Positions 6,753-8,067 of a DNA stretch of 8,067 nt are shown piece by piece. Both the position numbers and the translations under genes were made by a program. The notes below the pieces were generated by a model. It was not told where the DNA came from. It saw only the letters and a list, made by a program, of their open reading frames with translations, and did not search any database. The stretch is from a bacterium (GTDB lineage: Bacteria; Zixibacteria; MSB-5A5; GN15; FEB-12). Location of the stretch: assembly GCA_030668045.1 (NCBI GenBank), contig DAOUUR010000084.1:1-8067 (forward strand), read 5' to 3'. Position 1 is the stretch's first letter, and every line of letters begins with the position of its first letter.

Positions 6753-7390
6753 CACTGAACGATCATCCCCAGAAAATCACCAAAGAGAAAATCGACGCGA
6801 CCGATCAACAGCGACATACGGCTCATCACGGTATAACCAAACGAGGCACCAAAAGTGACCATCAGGAAGAATATGCCTACCTTGGCGGTAGCCCCAAAAG
6901 CGCCCTTGTGCTCCTTAGAGAAGTAGAAATAGACCAATCCTGTAAACGTACCGACCGCGACCACAATGTTACCGATAATATCGTACAGACTGGCGTTCAC
7001 TCCTGAGCCATAGCCGGTAGAGAAAAAGGGCATCACGGTACTGCCAACCTGACTCATTACATCGGATGAGAAATAGTTGATCAGGTAGAAACCGGCGGTA
7101 GCTCCGACGATAAAGGCCAGCGGCCAGCGGGAGATCCAACCGATCTTCGGTATCAGTCGCATGAGCATGAGAATGCCAAGTATCGCGCCCACATACAACA
7201 TGGGGTCTTCGCCTTTGCCCATCCAGAATTTTCCGTGGAGATTGTCCCAGAACAGAACGACAAACCAATAGCCAGCCGAGATGCCTACAAAGATGGCCTC
7301 ACACAGCTTGTACCAGGCGTTGTCTTTGTACAGGAACGAGACAATGCCGAGAGTCAGAAAGGCTGCTATCCAGATCGCAAAATGTTCCAT
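6752..7390 (-). CDS. B1: 6-TM integral membrane protein, first B paralogue
   Basis: This 212-aa homologue of B2 has TM helices at about 4-21, 30-48, 66-79, 86-105, 136-157 and 170-189. Signatures are SFLYKDNAWYK (18-28), GILMLMRLIPKIGWISRWPL (72-91), VYFYFSKEHKGAFGA (153-167) and TFGASFGYTVMSRMSLL (179-195). It begins at the position matching B2 residue 37 or so, and thus lacks the first B2 helix. The frame upstream closes at the A1 TAG after seven codons without a start codon, so the short form is genuine. It starts 24 nt after A1, with only a weak site upstream (GAG, 9 nt before ATG). With one helix fewer than B2, its N-terminus should sit on the opposite side of the membrane unless the first helix does not cross fully. 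Confidence 0.94.
   Translation of the reverse strand: MEHFAIWIAAFLTLGIVSFLYKDNAWYKLCEAIFVGISAGYWFVVLFWDNLHGKFWMGKGEDPMLYVGAILGILMLMRLIPKIGWISRWPLAFIVGATAGFYLINYFSSDVMSQVGSTVMPFFSTGYGSGVNASLYDIIGNIVVAVGTFTGLVYFYFSKEHKGAFGATAKVGIFFLMVTFGASFGYTVMSRMSLLIGRVDFLFGDFLGMIVQ
6891..6916. repeat. 26-nt exact direct repeat, copy 2 (inside B1)
   Basis: This is identical to 3227-3252 in B2 and encodes the same conserved charged loop. The surrounding coding sequence is clearly similar but differs at many third positions. That makes an uninterrupted 26-nt match stand out. Confidence 0.9.
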
Positions 7391-7414
7391 ACCGATTATC
7401 TCACAAATCCTATT

Positions 7415-8067
7415 CTAAAGTCTCTTTTTCCGCCCACCGCGGAAGAAAGCTACATTACCAATAATGATAAATGCAATCACCACCATATGAGCAAATGATT
7501 GCGAATTCATAAACGTGGAGGCCTTGCCAGCGTAATCAGTCAGCACTTCGTACTCCGCCCCGCCGTTCATACCACCAAGGACGCCGCGAAGCTGGCCAGC
7601 CCGATAATACGGATATATCATCGGCGCCTGCACGGCCGTGTTTCCGGCACCAAGTTTCAAGCCGTACCTATCAACCGCCACCTGGACCCACTCTTTGGTC
7701 CCGGGGAATCCGGCCGACAAGTTGAAGGAGTAATCTATGTTTGAGAAGTTCTTGACATTCCTGACCAGTGGAATCTCTTCGTACGGAGTCCCATTGAAAT
7801 CTTGTGGGAACATCGAGGAAAAATCTGCCCCCATCCGCTGTATGACAAATTCATTCCCGGCCTGGAAGCCAAGGTTCACATAATCAATTCCATACTGTAG
7901 ATTCTTGGCCGCAATTTCTTCATCGGCAAGCATCTTATCAAAGACGAGATGGGCCTGCTGCGGCCCCTGTGGCCAAAGCCCGCGGCCTAGGCGCGGCCGA
8001 TCCTGACCCATACCGGGCCTGATGAATGCCTCCGCCCGCGGCTGCACCTCCGGCGCTGCCGGGGGAT
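7415..8067 (-). CDS. A1: membrane-anchored alpha/beta-domain protein, first A paralogue (5' end beyond window)
   Basis: The frame is open to the window edge, giving 216 codons before the TAG at 7417. A GTG at 8047 is internal, because the six codons before it (PPAAPE) continue the family match to APEVQP in A2. The start, N-terminal anchor and first strand are missing. Shared landmarks are GFQAGNE, FPQDFNGTPYEEIP, GFPGTKEW, APMIYPYYRAGQ, LGGMNGGAEYE and a C-terminal TM (AHMVVIAFIIIGNVAFF) with basic tail RGGRKKRL. A1 is closer to A2 than to A3 at the GNE and KEW positions. The first 35 or so residues look degraded: A2 has PMANAISRHCLEKGHKI where A1 has PRAEAFIRPGMGQDRPR, and the DNA there is much richer in G+C than the rest. 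Sequencing error at a contig edge is the likely cause. Confidence 0.9.
   Translation of the reverse strand, partial: PPAAPEVQPRAEAFIRPGMGQDRPRLGRGLWPQGPQQAHLVFDKMLADEEIAAKNLQYGIDYVNLGFQAGNEFVIQRMGADFSSMFPQDFNGTPYEEIPLVRNVKNFSNIDYSFNLSAGFPGTKEWVQVAVDRYGLKLGAGNTAVQAPMIYPYYRAGQLRGVLGGMNGGAEYEVLTDYAGKASTFMNSQSFAHMVVIAFIIIGNVAFFRGGRKKRL

Larger units (their letters stand above)
4813..8067 (-). other. Module 1 of the tandem A-B-C-D cassette (A1-B1-C1-D1)
   Basis: Four genes run in the fixed order A, B, C, D with junctions of +24, -1, +8 and -8 nt (the last to A2). It is homologous gene by gene to 820-4820. This is the compact version: B1, C1 and D1 are all shorter than their module 2 counterparts. 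The left boundary of the duplicated unit is arbitrary, because the phase of the repeat (ABCD, BCDA and so on) cannot be fixed from this window. Confidence 0.9.

Noticed and set aside
7391..7417. Stop-codon readthrough fusing A1 and B1, which share a frame across one TAG
   Set aside because: A2 and B2 overlap in different frames, B1 has its own ATG, and no readthrough context is visible. The shared frame is likely chance.
7978..8000. Palindrome-like GC-rich stretch around CCTAGG
   Set aside because: It is imperfect, lies inside A1 coding sequence, and falls in the suspect low-quality edge.
8045..8047. GTG as the start of A1
   Set aside because: The frame continues upstream and the codons before it match the family block APEVQP, so it is an internal Val codon of a truncated gene.
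1..8067. Known systems: respiratory complex I or Mrp antiporter, ABC exporter, secretion systems, defence islands
   Set aside because: No Walker motifs, quinone-site motifs, nuclease, protease or other hallmark residues are visible in any of the nine proteins.
1..8067. Insertion sequence or transposon origin of the repeats
   Set aside because: There is no transposase, terminal inverted repeat or target duplication. The repeats are diverged coding paralogues.

Overview
This is a dense, single-strand membrane-protein operon. All nine genes lie on the minus strand, so transcription runs from 8067 towards 1. No gap between genes exceeds 29 nt. No RNA gene, transposase, CRISPR array, convincing promoter or terminator is visible, and both ends cut through genes. 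The window is therefore an interior piece of a longer operon.

The main feature is the order of the genes. A four-gene cassette, called A-B-C-D here, occurs twice in tandem, and a third A gene follows: A1 (8067-7415, 5' end missing), B1 (7390-6752), C1 (6752-5502), D1 (5493-4813), A2 (4820-3903), B2 (3906-3091), C2 (3061-1649), D2 (1635-820), A3 (808 to beyond 1). A is a membrane-anchored alpha/beta domain with a charged cytoplasmic tail. B is a 6-7 TM protein. C has a signal peptide, a fibronectin type III (FN3)-like domain, a TM helix and a large cytosolic domain, which I recognise from memory as the DUF6754 type. D is a 6-8 TM protein that starts MKRQIPL. The paralogues are clearly homologous but well diverged, so the duplication is old. 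Preserved order argues that A, B, C and D work as one complex. I recognise no characterised system with this composition and assign no function.

Module 2 is systematically larger than module 1. B2 has an extra N-terminal TM helix, C2 has a coiled-coil insert inside its FN3-like domain, and D2 has an extra TM pair. A3 has lost residues shared by A1 and A2. This looks like paralogue specialisation, perhaps into a hetero-oligomer.

The organism is probably an uncultured bacterium. It has Shine-Dalgarno sites, Sec-type signal peptides, a G+C of about 50% by eye, and all three stop codons in use (standard code 11). The style of gene suggests an FCB-type candidate phylum such as Zixibacteria, but that is recall and not demonstrated. 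The GC-rich right edge (about 7980-8067) reads like a low-quality contig end.
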